From contig NZ_LT896716.1 in assembly GCF_900187405.1 (NCBI RefSeq), forward strand, positions 248,001-312,000: a stretch of 64,000 nucleotides of DNA, written 5' to 3'. The notes beneath the pieces were generated by a model. That model had not been told where the DNA came from. It searched no databases and was given only the letters and a program-made list of their open reading frames with translations. Positions 43,325 to 52,032 of this stretch are shown piece after piece; position 1 is the stretch's first letter, and each line of letters starts with the position of its first letter. A program made the position numbers and the translations under genes. This DNA comes from Geobacter sp. DSM 9736 (GTDB taxonomy: Bacteria > Desulfobacterota > Desulfuromonadia > Geobacterales > Geobacteraceae).

Positions 43325-44188
43325 ATGGAGCAGGTAATTGGTGTCATCGGCGGCAGCGGTCTCTATGAGATGGCTGAGCTGCAGGATATGCGAACCGTAT
43401 CGGTAAGCACCCCGTTCGGAAATCCGTCGGATGACTTCATTGTCGGCACCCTCGAAGGAGTAAAAATGGTTTTTCTCCCCCGACACGGTAAGGGGCACCG
43501 GCTTCTGCCCGGGGAGATCAACTACCGGGCCAATATCTACGGCATGAAGAGTCTCGGTGTCACACGCCTGATTTCGGTCTCGGCGGTGGGAAGTATGAAA
43601 GAGGAGATAGTGCCGGGAAACATCGTGATTCCGGACCAGTTCATCGATCGTACAAACGCCCATCGAAGAGGCAGTTTTTTCGGTGATGGCGTCGTTGCCC
43701 ATGTCCAGTTCGCCGATCCAGTATGCGGGGAACTTTCCCGCTGCCTTGCTTCAGCTGCACGGGCAGCGGGTGCTACCGTCCATGAAGGGGGTACGTACAT
43801 CTGCATGGAAGGCCCTGCCTTTTCTACCAGGGCTGAGTCGAACCTCTATCGTTCCTTTGGCGTATCCGTCATCGGCATGACCAATATACCCGAGGCTAAA
43901 CTGGCCCGTGAAGCGGAGCTATGCTATGGGGTCATCGCTCTGGCTACTGACTACGACTGCTGGCACGAGGCCCACGAGGACGTCTCGGTCGAGGCCATCG
44001 TCGCCCTCATCAAGAAGAACGTTACGATGGCCCGCGCGATCATCAAAGGCGCCGCGACCAGCATCCATGGCTACCGGACCTGCCAGTGCGGCGACTCGCT
44101 TCAGCATGCAATCATAACTGATCGCGGTGTCATCCCGGAGAAGGTGAAGCGGGATCTCGGCCTTATCATCGGCAGGTACCTCGACTGA
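43325..44188 (+). CDS. mtnP: S-methyl-5'-thioadenosine phosphorylase
   Basis: 287 residues. It splits methylthioadenosine to adenine and methylthioribose-1-phosphate. N-terminal GVIGGSGLYEM, then FLPRHGKGHRLLPGEINYRANIY and later ICMEGPAFSTRAESN and GMTNIPEAKLAREAELCY are typical of PNP/MTAP-type phosphorylases of this subgroup. An ATG with CAGGAG upstream begins the gene. It could instead accept hypoxanthine or inosine-type substrates. A PfkB kinase follows by 43 bp, suggesting nucleoside/sugar salvage. Confidence 0.9.
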   Translation: MEQVIGVIGGSGLYEMAELQDMRTVSVSTPFGNPSDDFIVGTLEGVKMVFLPRHGKGHRLLPGEINYRANIYGMKSLGVTRLISVSAVGSMKEEIVPGNIVIPDQFIDRTNAHRRGSFFGDGVVAHVQFADPVCGELSRCLASAARAAGATVHEGGTYICMEGPAFSTRAESNLYRSFGVSVIGMTNIPEAKLAREAELCYGVIALATDYDCWHEAHEDVSVEAIVALIKKNVTMARAIIKGAATSIHGYRTCQCGDSLQHAIITDRGVIPEKVKRDLGLIIGRYLD

Positions 44189-44230
44189 CGGTAAGGCAGC
44201 AGAAGGAAATTCATTTTGGAGGATACAGGG

Positions 44231-45148
44231 ATGAGCATTCTAGTCGTAGGGTCAGTGGCTTTCGATTCGGTGGAAACCCCTTTCGGTCAAGTAGAAAACG
44301 TTTTAGGAGGATCTGCCACATATTTTGCCACCTCTGCCAGCTTTTTTACAGATGTGAATCTAGTGGCGGTTGTAGGCGATGATTTCCCCGAGGAGCATCT
44401 GGAGTTTCTCCGGTCACGAAACATCGATCTTCGTGGACTCACGAGAACCAGCGGCAAGACCTTTCATTGGAAGGGGAAGTACGGGTACGACCTGAATGAG
44501 GCACAGACGCTTGAAACCCATCTGAATGTGTTCGAGAGTTTTCGCCCGGAGATTCCTCCCGAGTATGCGGATGCCGAGTACCTGATCCTGGCGAATATCG
44601 ATCCCGATCTTCAGCTGGAAGTGCTGAACCAGGTGAAGACCCCGCGGGTGGTAGCTTGCGACACGATGAACTTCTGGATAGCTTCCAAGTCGGAATCGCT
44701 CAAGAAGGTCATTCAGCGTGCCGATTTCTTTATCATCAATGAAGGAGAAGCCCGCCAGCTATCCGGTGAATCTAACCTGGTAAAAGCAGCGCGTAAGATC
44801 CTAGATTTCGGAGCCAAAACTCTTATCATCAAACGAGGGGAGTACGGTGTTCTCATGTTCCGTTCATCCGTCTTTGCTGCTCCGGCATACCCGCTAGAAG
44901 AAGTGTTCGATCCTACGGGGGCCGGAGACACATTTGCCGGCGGGTTCATGGGGTACCTGGCCAGCACCGGGGACCTTTCCGACGATGGTCTTCGCAGAGC
45001 GATCGTTTTCGGGAGCGTGATGGCCTCCTTCAACGTGGAAGATTTCAGCCTTAACAGACTGAAGTCGCTTCAGCACAGGGAGATCGAAGAAAGGTACCGG
45101 AACTTCAAGAATCTCACGCATTTTCAGGGGCTCCCGTTGTCGAAATAG
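44231..45148 (+). CDS. PfkB-family carbohydrate/nucleoside kinase
   Basis: 305 residues. The C-terminal signature FDPTGAGDTFAGGFMGYLA holds the catalytic Asp; the N-terminal GSVAFDSVETPFGQ and VLGGSATYFATSASFF blocks match the PfkB fold. Substrates in this family include ribose, adenosine and 2-keto sugars, so the substrate is open. The ATG at 44231 follows GGAGG. Close spacing to mtnP hints at co-transcription. Lack of an extended lid means a fully resolved substrate call is not possible. Confidence 0.85.
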   Translation: MSILVVGSVAFDSVETPFGQVENVLGGSATYFATSASFFTDVNLVAVVGDDFPEEHLEFLRSRNIDLRGLTRTSGKTFHWKGKYGYDLNEAQTLETHLNVFESFRPEIPPEYADAEYLILANIDPDLQLEVLNQVKTPRVVACDTMNFWIASKSESLKKVIQRADFFIINEGEARQLSGESNLVKAARKILDFGAKTLIIKRGEYGVLMFRSSVFAAPAYPLEEVFDPTGAGDTFAGGFMGYLASTGDLSDDGLRRAIVFGSVMASFNVEDFSLNRLKSLQHREIEERYRNFKNLTHFQGLPLSK

Positions 45149-45228
45149 CGCGGGCCAGATTGACTTTGCCCGGCAACTCTGGTAGTTACTCTATCCCAGT
45201 GCGCATCACATCTTTGCAAGGTCTCGTC

Positions 45229-45975
45229 ATGACAGGTTTTTTCAGGATAACGCCGCTCCTGCTCTTTCTCGCTCTTGCCGGCTGCGCTATTGGGGAAGCA
45301 GCCCGAAAGGAGGCTGCGTATCACTACCAGATGGGGCTTTCCTATTTAGTGGAAAACAACGTCACCGGTGCGCTGATCGAGCTGACTGAAGCGGAAAAGC
45401 TGACTCCTGACGATCCGGAGCTTCTAAATTACCTCGGGCTCGCCTACTACAGGAAAGGGCGTTTCGAGATAGCCGAATCGAAATATATGCGTGCTCTGGA
45501 TCTGAAACACAACTATTCCGACGCACGCAATAATCTCGGCGTAACGTATATGGAAATGAAGCGCTGGGACGAGGCGATTCGGGAGTTTAAAGTCGTCACA
45601 GATGACATATTTTATCGTGATCAGGGTTCCGCAACCATCAATCTTGGCCTTGCGTATTTCGGAAAAGGTGATCTTCCAAAGGCGCTCTCGGTACTTCGGT
45701 CTGCGACCAGCGCCAATCCACGAGACCCGCGAGCACACCTTCATCTCGGCAGAGTGTACCTGGCTCAAGATAAAACGGAACTTGCGATCGGTGCGTTTAA
45801 ACGGGCCATCGATCTTCAGCAAGGCTACGTGAACGCCTACTATAATCTCGGCCTCGCCTACATTAAAAACATGGAAAACGGGAATGCAAAGGACGCGTTC
45901 AGAATGGTGATGCGTCTGGCACCGGATTCCGAGATCGGACAGCTTTCCAGGGAGCATATCGACACCCTGAAGTGA
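45229..45975 (+). CDS. TPR-repeat lipoprotein (PilF/PilW-like)
   Basis: 248 residues. A lipoprotein signal ends in LALAGC (cysteine near residue 19). About five to six TPR units follow (YHYQMGLSYLVENNVTGALIELTEA and similar), with the typical W-LG-Y-A-F pattern. PilF/PilW-type proteins aid type IV pilus assembly; here the role is inferred from the neighbourhood with rodZ and rlmN and from the architecture. The ATG at 45229 has AAGG upstream. It precedes rodZ by 7 bp. Confidence 0.85.
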   Translation: MTGFFRITPLLLFLALAGCAIGEAARKEAAYHYQMGLSYLVENNVTGALIELTEAEKLTPDDPELLNYLGLAYYRKGRFEIAESKYMRALDLKHNYSDARNNLGVTYMEMKRWDEAIREFKVVTDDIFYRDQGSATINLGLAYFGKGDLPKALSVLRSATSANPRDPRAHLHLGRVYLAQDKTELAIGAFKRAIDLQQGYVNAYYNLGLAYIKNMENGNAKDAFRMVMRLAPDSEIGQLSREHIDTLK

Positions 45976-45982
45976 GGGATCA

Positions 45983-46810
45983 GTGAGCACAATTCCGGAA
46001 ACATGGGTTGGGAAGCCGGTTGGGCAAATTCTTCGGGAGACGAGGGAGGCGCGGGGCTTTTCGTTGGAGGACGCTGCGCGGGTGACGCGCATCAGCAAAA
46101 ACTACCTCGCATCCATCGAGGCAGAAGCATATGAGAAACTGCCGAGCCCGGCTTACATCAAGGGGTTCCTGAGGATCTACGCTGGGTATCTCGATCTTTC
46201 CGGGGATGCTGTGGTTGCATGCTATGAACGCGGTACGGCACCAGTGCCTCCGGTTGTGGAGAAGCCAGCTGCGAGGCCTGCGCCCAAAGGGGACAAAGCA
46301 TTTACCCGCAAGAGCGGCCGCTGGTCAATTCCCCTGCTGCTTCTCGTCTTGGTGCTGATCGCTTCATTCTTTTACGGGGAGCGTGACGAAAGGCCCCAGC
46401 GGCCGCAACCTCCCACTCCACCCCCGCCTCCAGCGGCACTTCCTCCTTCTCCGGTGCTGCCGCCGCGAACTTCCGCTATACCTCCTCCTCCGGAGGAAGC
46501 CCCCGCGGCTCCTGCGCAGGAGACGACCATAGAAGCCCCGGTGCCTCAGGGTAAAGGCCTCGTCCTACGGCTAAAGGTTAACCAGGACAGCCTACTTTCC
46601 ATCTCCATTGACAGTGGAACCTCTCAAAAGTACGACCTGAAGAGTGGAGACGTCATCGAGTGGAAAGGGGAAAAGGCGTTCACCCTTGAGCTCAGTAATG
46701 GAGGGGGGGTAGCGGCGGAGTTGAACGGCAAGCCCGTGGCACCCCTTGGTGCCGTCGGAAAGCCTGCACATGTGGTTCTGAAAGCCGAAGGCACGCAGGC
46801 TCCGGAGTAA
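45983..46810 (+). CDS. rodZ: RodZ-like cell-shape protein
   Basis: 275 residues. An N-terminal Cro/C1-type helix-turn-helix (GQILRETREARGFSLEDAARVTRISKNYLASIEAE) of the HTH_25 kind precedes a single membrane segment (about 113-131), then a proline-rich linker and a C-terminal DUF4115 domain ending near AELNGKPVAPLG. RodZ links MreB to the membrane and sets rod shape. GTG start. The linker is unusually rich in Pro and Ala, so length may vary among relatives. Confidence 0.88.
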   Translation: MSTIPETWVGKPVGQILRETREARGFSLEDAARVTRISKNYLASIEAEAYEKLPSPAYIKGFLRIYAGYLDLSGDAVVACYERGTAPVPPVVEKPAARPAPKGDKAFTRKSGRWSIPLLLLVLVLIASFFYGERDERPQRPQPPTPPPPPAALPPSPVLPPRTSAIPPPPEEAPAAPAQETTIEAPVPQGKGLVLRLKVNQDSLLSISIDSGTSQKYDLKSGDVIEWKGEKAFTLELSNGGGVAAELNGKPVAPLGAVGKPAHVVLKAEGTQAPE

Positions 46811-46877
46811 TAGTTTTCATTATCCAAATTATTTAGAGCTCACGGCGATCCAGCCGGTGGAAGAGGAGACTACACAC

Positions 46878-47597
46878 ATGCAGCTTGCAGCTCGCTGCCG
46901 GAAATGCGGCAGGATCATGAGGAGTGAAAGAATAGACCCCTACCGGGTGAAAATGACCTGCAGTTGCGGGTTTTCCGATTTCCGTACCTTAACTGAAAGG
47001 GTAAAGACGGTAAACCCTTTCTTCCATAAGGCGAGCTTTACACCTTTTCTGGAGAGTGAGCGGGGCAAGATGATCCTCACCATGCAGCGGGCAAACCGCG
47101 AGCACCTGGAGATCATTTCGCTCGAAGAGATCAGCATGCTCGTCTCTTCCGATTTCGAACTCGCAGATGTGTTGCAGACAGTTGCAAAAAAGATGGCTGA
47201 ACAGCTGAAGGTGAGCGTTTGCAGTATCTACCTGACCGATGGGGACGAGCTGGTACTCGCGGCTACGCACGGTTTCGAACCCTCCTTCATCGGGAAAATC
47301 AGGATCAGGTTCGGCGAGGGGATAACAGGGACCGTCGCCAGAGACAAGCAGCACATATCCCTGAGCCGCGCCTCTCAGGACCCGCGGTACAAGCATTTTC
47401 CCGAGCTACAGGAAGAAAAGTACAATTCCATGCTGTCCTTTCCTATCACCGACAAAAAAGATGTATATGGGGTCATCAATCTTAACTCGACATCGCTCAA
47501 GACCTTCTCCGAAGATGAAACCTATTTCGTCTCAATCATCGCCAATCTTATCCTAACAGCCATAAAACTTCGCACGCGGATCTCTGCGAGAAAGTAG
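46878..47597 (+). CDS. Zinc-ribbon plus GAF-domain protein
   Basis: 239 residues from the ATG at 46878 with GAGGAG upstream; a GTG at 46857 lies before that site. The N-terminal segment has CRKC and CSC within the first 35 residues, a probable zinc ribbon. The remainder (about 85-235) is a GAF domain: FELADVLQTVAKKMAEQLKVSVCSIYL, IRFGEGITGTVARDKQ and FPITDKKDVYGVINLNS. No output domain is fused. It probably senses a ligand and signals through proteins encoded next to it, but a partner is not shown. Confidence 0.7.
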   Translation: MQLAARCRKCGRIMRSERIDPYRVKMTCSCGFSDFRTLTERVKTVNPFFHKASFTPFLESERGKMILTMQRANREHLEIISLEEISMLVSSDFELADVLQTVAKKMAEQLKVSVCSIYLTDGDELVLAATHGFEPSFIGKIRIRFGEGITGTVARDKQHISLSRASQDPRYKHFPELQEEKYNSMLSFPITDKKDVYGVINLNSTSLKTFSEDETYFVSIIANLILTAIKLRTRISARK

Positions 47598-47677
47598 CGG
47601 ATGCCCGCCTTGACTTGGGGGGAGTTCATGATAGACTCGGCTATGACATGCTTTTATAATTAGAACAGGATCTGCGG

Positions 47678-48058
47678 GTGGCCAAACAAGCAAAAAGAAT
47701 TCTTGTGGTGGATGATGAGGAGAACGCGCGGCTTGCGCTTACCAAACTCCTGTCGAACGAAGGTTTCGTTGTAGAGAGTGTGGCAAACGGCTTCGAAGCC
47801 CTGAATTACCTTCGGCAGCAGGACGTGAATCTTATCATCACCGACATTAACATGCCGGAGATGAACGGCATCACGTTCCTGAAGGAATTGAACAAGAGTT
47901 TCCCCAAGAGCAACGTAATCATGATTACCGCCTACGGTGGCGTCGAATCCTACATTGAAGCAATGAACCTGGGTGCTTTCGAGTACATCAACAAGCCTGT
48001 GAAGATTGATGATCTGAAGCTGATTCTCAAGAAGATCTTCAAAGAGACGACCCACTAA
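47678..48058 (+). CDS. Stand-alone response-regulator receiver
   Basis: 126 residues, a receiver domain only. The acidic pocket is VVDDEENA, the phosphoacceptor Asp is in LIITDINMPEMNG, and the switch region is MITAYGGVESY with the final Lys in NKPVKIDD. Without an output domain it must act through another protein. GTG start. It sits 80 bp after the GAF gene and about 50 bp before the UspA gene. Confidence 0.88.
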   Translation: MAKQAKRILVVDDEENARLALTKLLSNEGFVVESVANGFEALNYLRQQDVNLIITDINMPEMNGITFLKELNKSFPKSNVIMITAYGGVESYIEAMNLGAFEYINKPVKIDDLKLILKKIFKETTH

Positions 48059-48107
48059 ACGCAGCGAAGCGAACTGCCGGGAGTTCAGCGCTTATTCAGG
48101 AGGGTAT

Positions 48108-48557
48108 ATGAAACCGTTCGAGAAGATCCTGTTCGCCAATGACTTTTCGGAAAATTCCGAACATGCTTTCGACTTTGCCTACACCCTTGCCAGGAATTTC
48201 AACGCCCGGCTTCTTATGATCCATGTCATTAACGAGCCCGTGGATCTTCGCGGCTTTTACGTTCCGCACATCTCTTTTGAAAAGCTTGAAAAGGAAATCG
48301 AGGAGGGGGCGGAGAAAATGATGGATAAATTCTGCCGCAGCAGAATCCAGGACTATTCGAATTATGAGACGTACATCGTCTCAGGCATACCCTACGAAGA
48401 GATACTCAAGAAAGCGGACGACGAGCAGGTCTCGCTGATCGTGCTTGGGACACAGGGGCGGAGCGGAATTGATCACTTCCTTTTCGGCAGCACCGCCGAG
48501 CGGGTGGTGCGCAGGGCGAAATGCCCGGTGATGACTGTCCGTCTTCCCGAAGAGTAG
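48108..48557 (+). CDS. Universal stress protein (UspA family)
   Basis: 149 residues. The Usp fold starts at KILFANDFSENSEHAF and ends at VMTVRLPEE. The ATP-binding motif reads GTQGRSGIDHFLFGS, with G-x2-G-x9-G and Ser, so an ATP-binding Usp is expected. AGGAGG precedes the ATG. Its location beside receivers suggests a stress-response block. A hairpin terminator follows the stop. Confidence 0.9.
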   Translation: MKPFEKILFANDFSENSEHAFDFAYTLARNFNARLLMIHVINEPVDLRGFYVPHISFEKLEKEIEEGAEKMMDKFCRSRIQDYSNYETYIVSGIPYEEILKKADDEQVSLIVLGTQGRSGIDHFLFGSTAERVVRRAKCPVMTVRLPEE

Positions 48558-48584
48558 TGGCTGGAGATGATAGATGTGAATATG

Positions 48585-48608
48585 AAGGGGCGGCCTCGGC
48601 CGCCCCTT
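48585..48608 (+). terminator. Hairpin after the UspA gene
   Basis: AAGGGGCGGCC (48585-48595) pairs with GGCCGCCCCTT (48598-48608) in an 11-bp stem with a 2-base loop. The T tract after it is interrupted, so termination strength is uncertain. Confidence 0.65.
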
Positions 48609-48702
48609 GTCGTTTCAGTGTAACACACGTTGACATGCGTTCCTGAGTAGCTTATCCTGAACCCCTGAACCAATGAGAGAAAGCCAACGGCGGAACGGGG
48701 AT

Positions 48703-49884
48703 ATGGATAAGACCGGGACAGCAGGCTCCAACATACTGATCATCGATGACGAGAAGATCATCCTCGACCTTACCTCGATCATTCTGAAAAACCGTGGCTA
48801 CAATGTCCTTACCGCTTCGGACGCCGGCACGGGGTTCAGCATTATCGAAAGCGAGAAGCCCGAGCTGGTACTTCTCGACTACATGATGCCCGGCATCGAC
48901 GGACTGACGGCTCTGAAGGAAATCCGACTTCGTTTTCCCGAAACCTACGTGATCATGTTCACAGGAAAGGGGAGCGAGGAGATTGCCGTCGAGCTTATGA
49001 AAGCCGGCGCATCCGACTATATCCTCAAGCCCTTCAACAACCAGGACCTGGCGGACCGTATCGCCGGCGTCCTGAAGATCAGGGACGTGGAATTACGGAA
49101 TCTTGAACTTCTCGCGGAACGGGAACGGCTGCTCAAGGAGATAGAAGCCTGGAACGTTGAGCTGGAGGCGCGGGTCAGGGAGAAAACCGAGGCTCTTCAA
49201 CAGGCGCAGGCTGAGAATGTTCAGACGGAGAAGCTTGCCACCCTCGGCTACCTTTCCGCCGGGATGGCTCATGAGGTACGCAATCCTCTCAATTCCATCA
49301 CCCTTTTTGTACAGCTTCTCAAAGGGGGGCTTGAAGAGAAAGAGAAGCAGGAATACATAAGCCGCATCCTGAAGGAGGTGGATCGCATTGACAACATTCT
49401 CAGCAAGCTCCTCAATGCATCGAAACGCCCCCGTTACGAGCTGAAGGATGTTCACATCGACCGCCTCATCGACCAGACACTTGAGATCTTTGCTCCGCAG
49501 ATAGAGCGCAACGGCATCCAGGTAATCCGGGATTACCGGACTGCTCCTCCTGCGATTCAGGCCGATCCTTCAGAAATAGAGCAGATTTTCACCAATCTCT
49601 TCCTCAATTCCATCTATGAAATGGCCCATGGAGGTACGCTTACAGTTCACCTCGACTGCGGCGAATCCGGTATTTTCACGAAGGTTTCGGATACCGGAAG
49701 AGGAATCCCCAAGAAGGACCTTCCCAACATATTCGACCCCTTCTTCACGAGCAAGAGTGGGGGGAGCGGCCTAGGGCTTTCCGTCGTCCTTCGTATCGTG
49801 AAGACCTACAAGGGTAGGATAGAGGTTGAGGAAACGAGCGATGCGGGAACTACATTCAGGATTTTCCTCCCTTTTACTTCATAA
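48703..49884 (+). CDS. Receiver-fused sensor histidine kinase
   Basis: 393 residues from the ATG at 48703. A receiver domain (about 10-125) with LVLLDYMMPGIDG leads through a coiled coil to the kinase: H-box MAHEVRNPLNSITLF, N-box NLFLNSIYEMAHGG and G-boxes DTGRGIPK and GGSGLGLSVVLR. There is no membrane segment or sensor domain, so the receiver is the likely input. It is therefore part of a phosphorelay rather than an environmental sensor. The earlier ATG at 48673 has no ribosome site. Confidence 0.9.
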   Translation: MDKTGTAGSNILIIDDEKIILDLTSIILKNRGYNVLTASDAGTGFSIIESEKPELVLLDYMMPGIDGLTALKEIRLRFPETYVIMFTGKGSEEIAVELMKAGASDYILKPFNNQDLADRIAGVLKIRDVELRNLELLAERERLLKEIEAWNVELEARVREKTEALQQAQAENVQTEKLATLGYLSAGMAHEVRNPLNSITLFVQLLKGGLEEKEKQEYISRILKEVDRIDNILSKLLNASKRPRYELKDVHIDRLIDQTLEIFAPQIERNGIQVIRDYRTAPPAIQADPSEIEQIFTNLFLNSIYEMAHGGTLTVHLDCGESGIFTKVSDTGRGIPKKDLPNIFDPFFTSKSGGSGLGLSVVLRIVKTYKGRIEVEETSDAGTTFRIFLPFTS

Positions 49885-49914
49885 ATAGCCCCCTTTCATA
49901 CTCAAACAGCGACC

Positions 49915-49933
49915 CTGCCGGTCTCTTCGGCAG
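49915..49933 (+). terminator. Weak hairpin after the histidine kinase
   Basis: CTGCCG (49915-49920) pairs with CGGCAG (49928-49933), followed by a pyrimidine-rich stretch (CATTCCCCTTTCCTTTTC). Possible terminator. Confidence 0.35.
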
Positions 49934-50005
49934 CATTCCCCTTTCCTTTTCGCACACCCTTTTGTATGATGGCTCTGTTTTTTGAAGAGTCAGAGGTCTG
50001 TCTGG

Positions 50006-50404
50006 ATGAAGAGCCGGGGCAAAATTCTGCTGATAGATGACGATCAGGCATTCCTGGGCCTGCTGTCCGCGGCCTTTACCGACAGCGGCTTTTCGGTCGT
50101 TACCGCCGGTGATGGTGTGGCCGGCATCAAGGCATTCGTGCAGGAGCATCCTCAGGTTGTCATAGCGGATCTGGTCATGCCGCGGCTGGGAGGCGTTAGT
50201 ACCTGCATGGAAATTGCGCGCCTGGCCGGAGCGGATGAACCGGTCATCATCCTTCTGACCTCGATGTTTCACGAGCCCCCTCACGAGCATCAGATACCCG
50301 AGATGGGGGCAAAATTCCACCTTTCGAAACGAACCAAACCTGTGGATATCGTAATCATAGTAGAGCAGCTGCTCGACAGGAACCGATCCTCAGCCGGATA
50401 CTGA
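50006..50404 (+). CDS. Stand-alone receiver-domain protein
   Basis: 132 residues, a receiver domain: LLIDDDQAF, VVIADLVMPRLGG with the phosphoacceptor Asp, LTSMFH and the closing Lys in LSKRTKP. The ATG at 50006 follows GAGG. No output domain. The stop overlaps the next gene's ATG (TGATG) although that gene encodes an unrelated FAD enzyme. Confidence 0.85.
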   Translation: MKSRGKILLIDDDQAFLGLLSAAFTDSGFSVVTAGDGVAGIKAFVQEHPQVVIADLVMPRLGGVSTCMEIARLAGADEPVIILLTSMFHEPPHEHQIPEMGAKFHLSKRTKPVDIVIIVEQLLDRNRSSAGY

Positions 50405-52032
50405 TGCCGTTTCTCATCCGCAACATCACGCTCTCCCCCGACGACCGGGAAGAGCTTCTTCTGACCAGAATTCTGCGGCACTTCTCCCTGCAGCCTTCCG
50501 AAGTGAAGCAATGGCGTATAGTGCGCAAGGGGGTCGATGCTCGCAGGAAAAAGCAGATCAGGGTCGTTTACACCGTGGAGCTCACTCTAGATCGTGAGGA
50601 TGCCTTCGCGCGACGATGCGCAGATAATCCTGATGTAGAAAGAGTTACCCCAGCGGCCTCTTTCATTCCCGTTCAGATAGAGTCGTCGAAGAAGATCGTG
50701 ATTGTAGGATTCGGTCCGGCTGGAATCTTCGCCGCTCTCCGTCTCTCCGAGTATGGGCTCGCACCGTTGGTCATCGAACGTGGAGCCGAAATGGCGAGAA
50801 GGGTGAAGGACGTTCAGCTTTTCTGGAACCAAGGCTCACTGGACCCGGAAAGCAATGTTCAGTTCGGTGAGGGGGGCGCCGGCACCTTTTCAGACGGTAA
50901 ACTAACCACGCGGGTTCGAGATTCCAACATCGGCTATATTCTGGATCAACTGGTCAGATTCGGGGCACCCCAGGAGATACGCTACCTGGCAAAACCGCAT
51001 ATAGGCACAGACCGGCTGCGGGACGTCGTCGTCAACATGAGGCGTCACCTGGCGGCGAGGGGGATAGAGGTACGGTTCGGGAACCGGCTCACAGGTATTG
51101 CCGCAGAAGGGGGGGCACTGAGAGGGGCCCTGATCAATGAGCGGCTGGAGGAGGCATGTGATGTTCTTGTTCTGGCTCCGGGACATAGCGCGCGCGATAC
51201 CTACCGCATGCTCCACGACGCGGGGGTTAGGCTGGAGCAGAAGGCATTCAGCATCGGACTTCGCGTCGAACACCCCCAGGAGCTGATCAACACCATACAG
51301 TACGGCATCCCGGGGCACCCACATCTTCCCCAGGCCGAATATGCCCTTGCCTACAACGATCCCAGCTCCGGCCGGTCGGCGTATTCATTCTGCATGTGCC
51401 CGGGGGGCATGGTCGTAGCCAGCTCCTCAGAAACCGGAGGGGTTGTCACCAATGGAATGAGCAACCACCTGCGAAACGCCCCCTTCGCCAACAGCGCTCT
51501 CGTGGTGACGGTGGGCCCCCGGGATTTCACTGACAAGTCGCCGCTGGCAGGGATAGAGTTCCAACGGATATGGGAGCGGAAGGCGTTCACTGCAGCAGGG
51601 GAGGGCTACCTGGCGCCTGCGCAGAATCTCCTCAGCTTCCTCGGAGAAAAAGGTGATCTTCCCCTTCGCTCCAGCTATCTTCCCGGTGTCTTGCGCTACG
51701 ATCTGCCCATGGTGCTTCCTCCCTTCGTAACAGACACCCTCAGGGATGGTCTTCGCCAGTTTGACAGAAAGATGCGCGGTTTTGTGACGAGGGAGGCGAC
51801 GCTAACCGGCGTGGAGACGCGCACCTCGGCACCTGTAAGAATAGAACGGGGTGAAGATATGCAGTCAGTCAGTCTTGCCGGCCTTTACCCAGCCGGCGAA
51901 GGGGCCGGTTACGCGGGGGGCATCGTCAGTGCCGCACTCGACGGCATTCGGGTGGCTGATGCCGTTGCAGAACGGTTGCGGATGGAGCGGAACCTCACTT
52001 TGCAAACCTCTAAAGGAGCATGCTTTGAGTAA
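50404..52032 (+). CDS. FAD-dependent dehydrogenase (NAD(FAD)-type)
   Basis: 542 residues. The FAD motif VIVGFGPAGIFAALRLSEYGL is at about 98-118, preceded by an N-terminal domain (about 1-90) of RNA-binding-like appearance, as in the COG2509 group of uncharacterised FAD enzymes. FGEGGAGTFSDGKLTTRV and FCMCPGGMVVASSSE are characteristic blocks. The reaction is unknown. Its end overlaps the HD nuclease start by eight bases. Confidence 0.85.
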   Translation: MPFLIRNITLSPDDREELLLTRILRHFSLQPSEVKQWRIVRKGVDARRKKQIRVVYTVELTLDREDAFARRCADNPDVERVTPAASFIPVQIESSKKIVIVGFGPAGIFAALRLSEYGLAPLVIERGAEMARRVKDVQLFWNQGSLDPESNVQFGEGGAGTFSDGKLTTRVRDSNIGYILDQLVRFGAPQEIRYLAKPHIGTDRLRDVVVNMRRHLAARGIEVRFGNRLTGIAAEGGALRGALINERLEEACDVLVLAPGHSARDTYRMLHDAGVRLEQKAFSIGLRVEHPQELINTIQYGIPGHPHLPQAEYALAYNDPSSGRSAYSFCMCPGGMVVASSSETGGVVTNGMSNHLRNAPFANSALVVTVGPRDFTDKSPLAGIEFQRIWERKAFTAAGEGYLAPAQNLLSFLGEKGDLPLRSSYLPGVLRYDLPMVLPPFVTDTLRDGLRQFDRKMRGFVTREATLTGVETRTSAPVRIERGEDMQSVSLAGLYPAGEGAGYAGGIVSAALDGIRVADAVAERLRMERNLTLQTSKGACFE

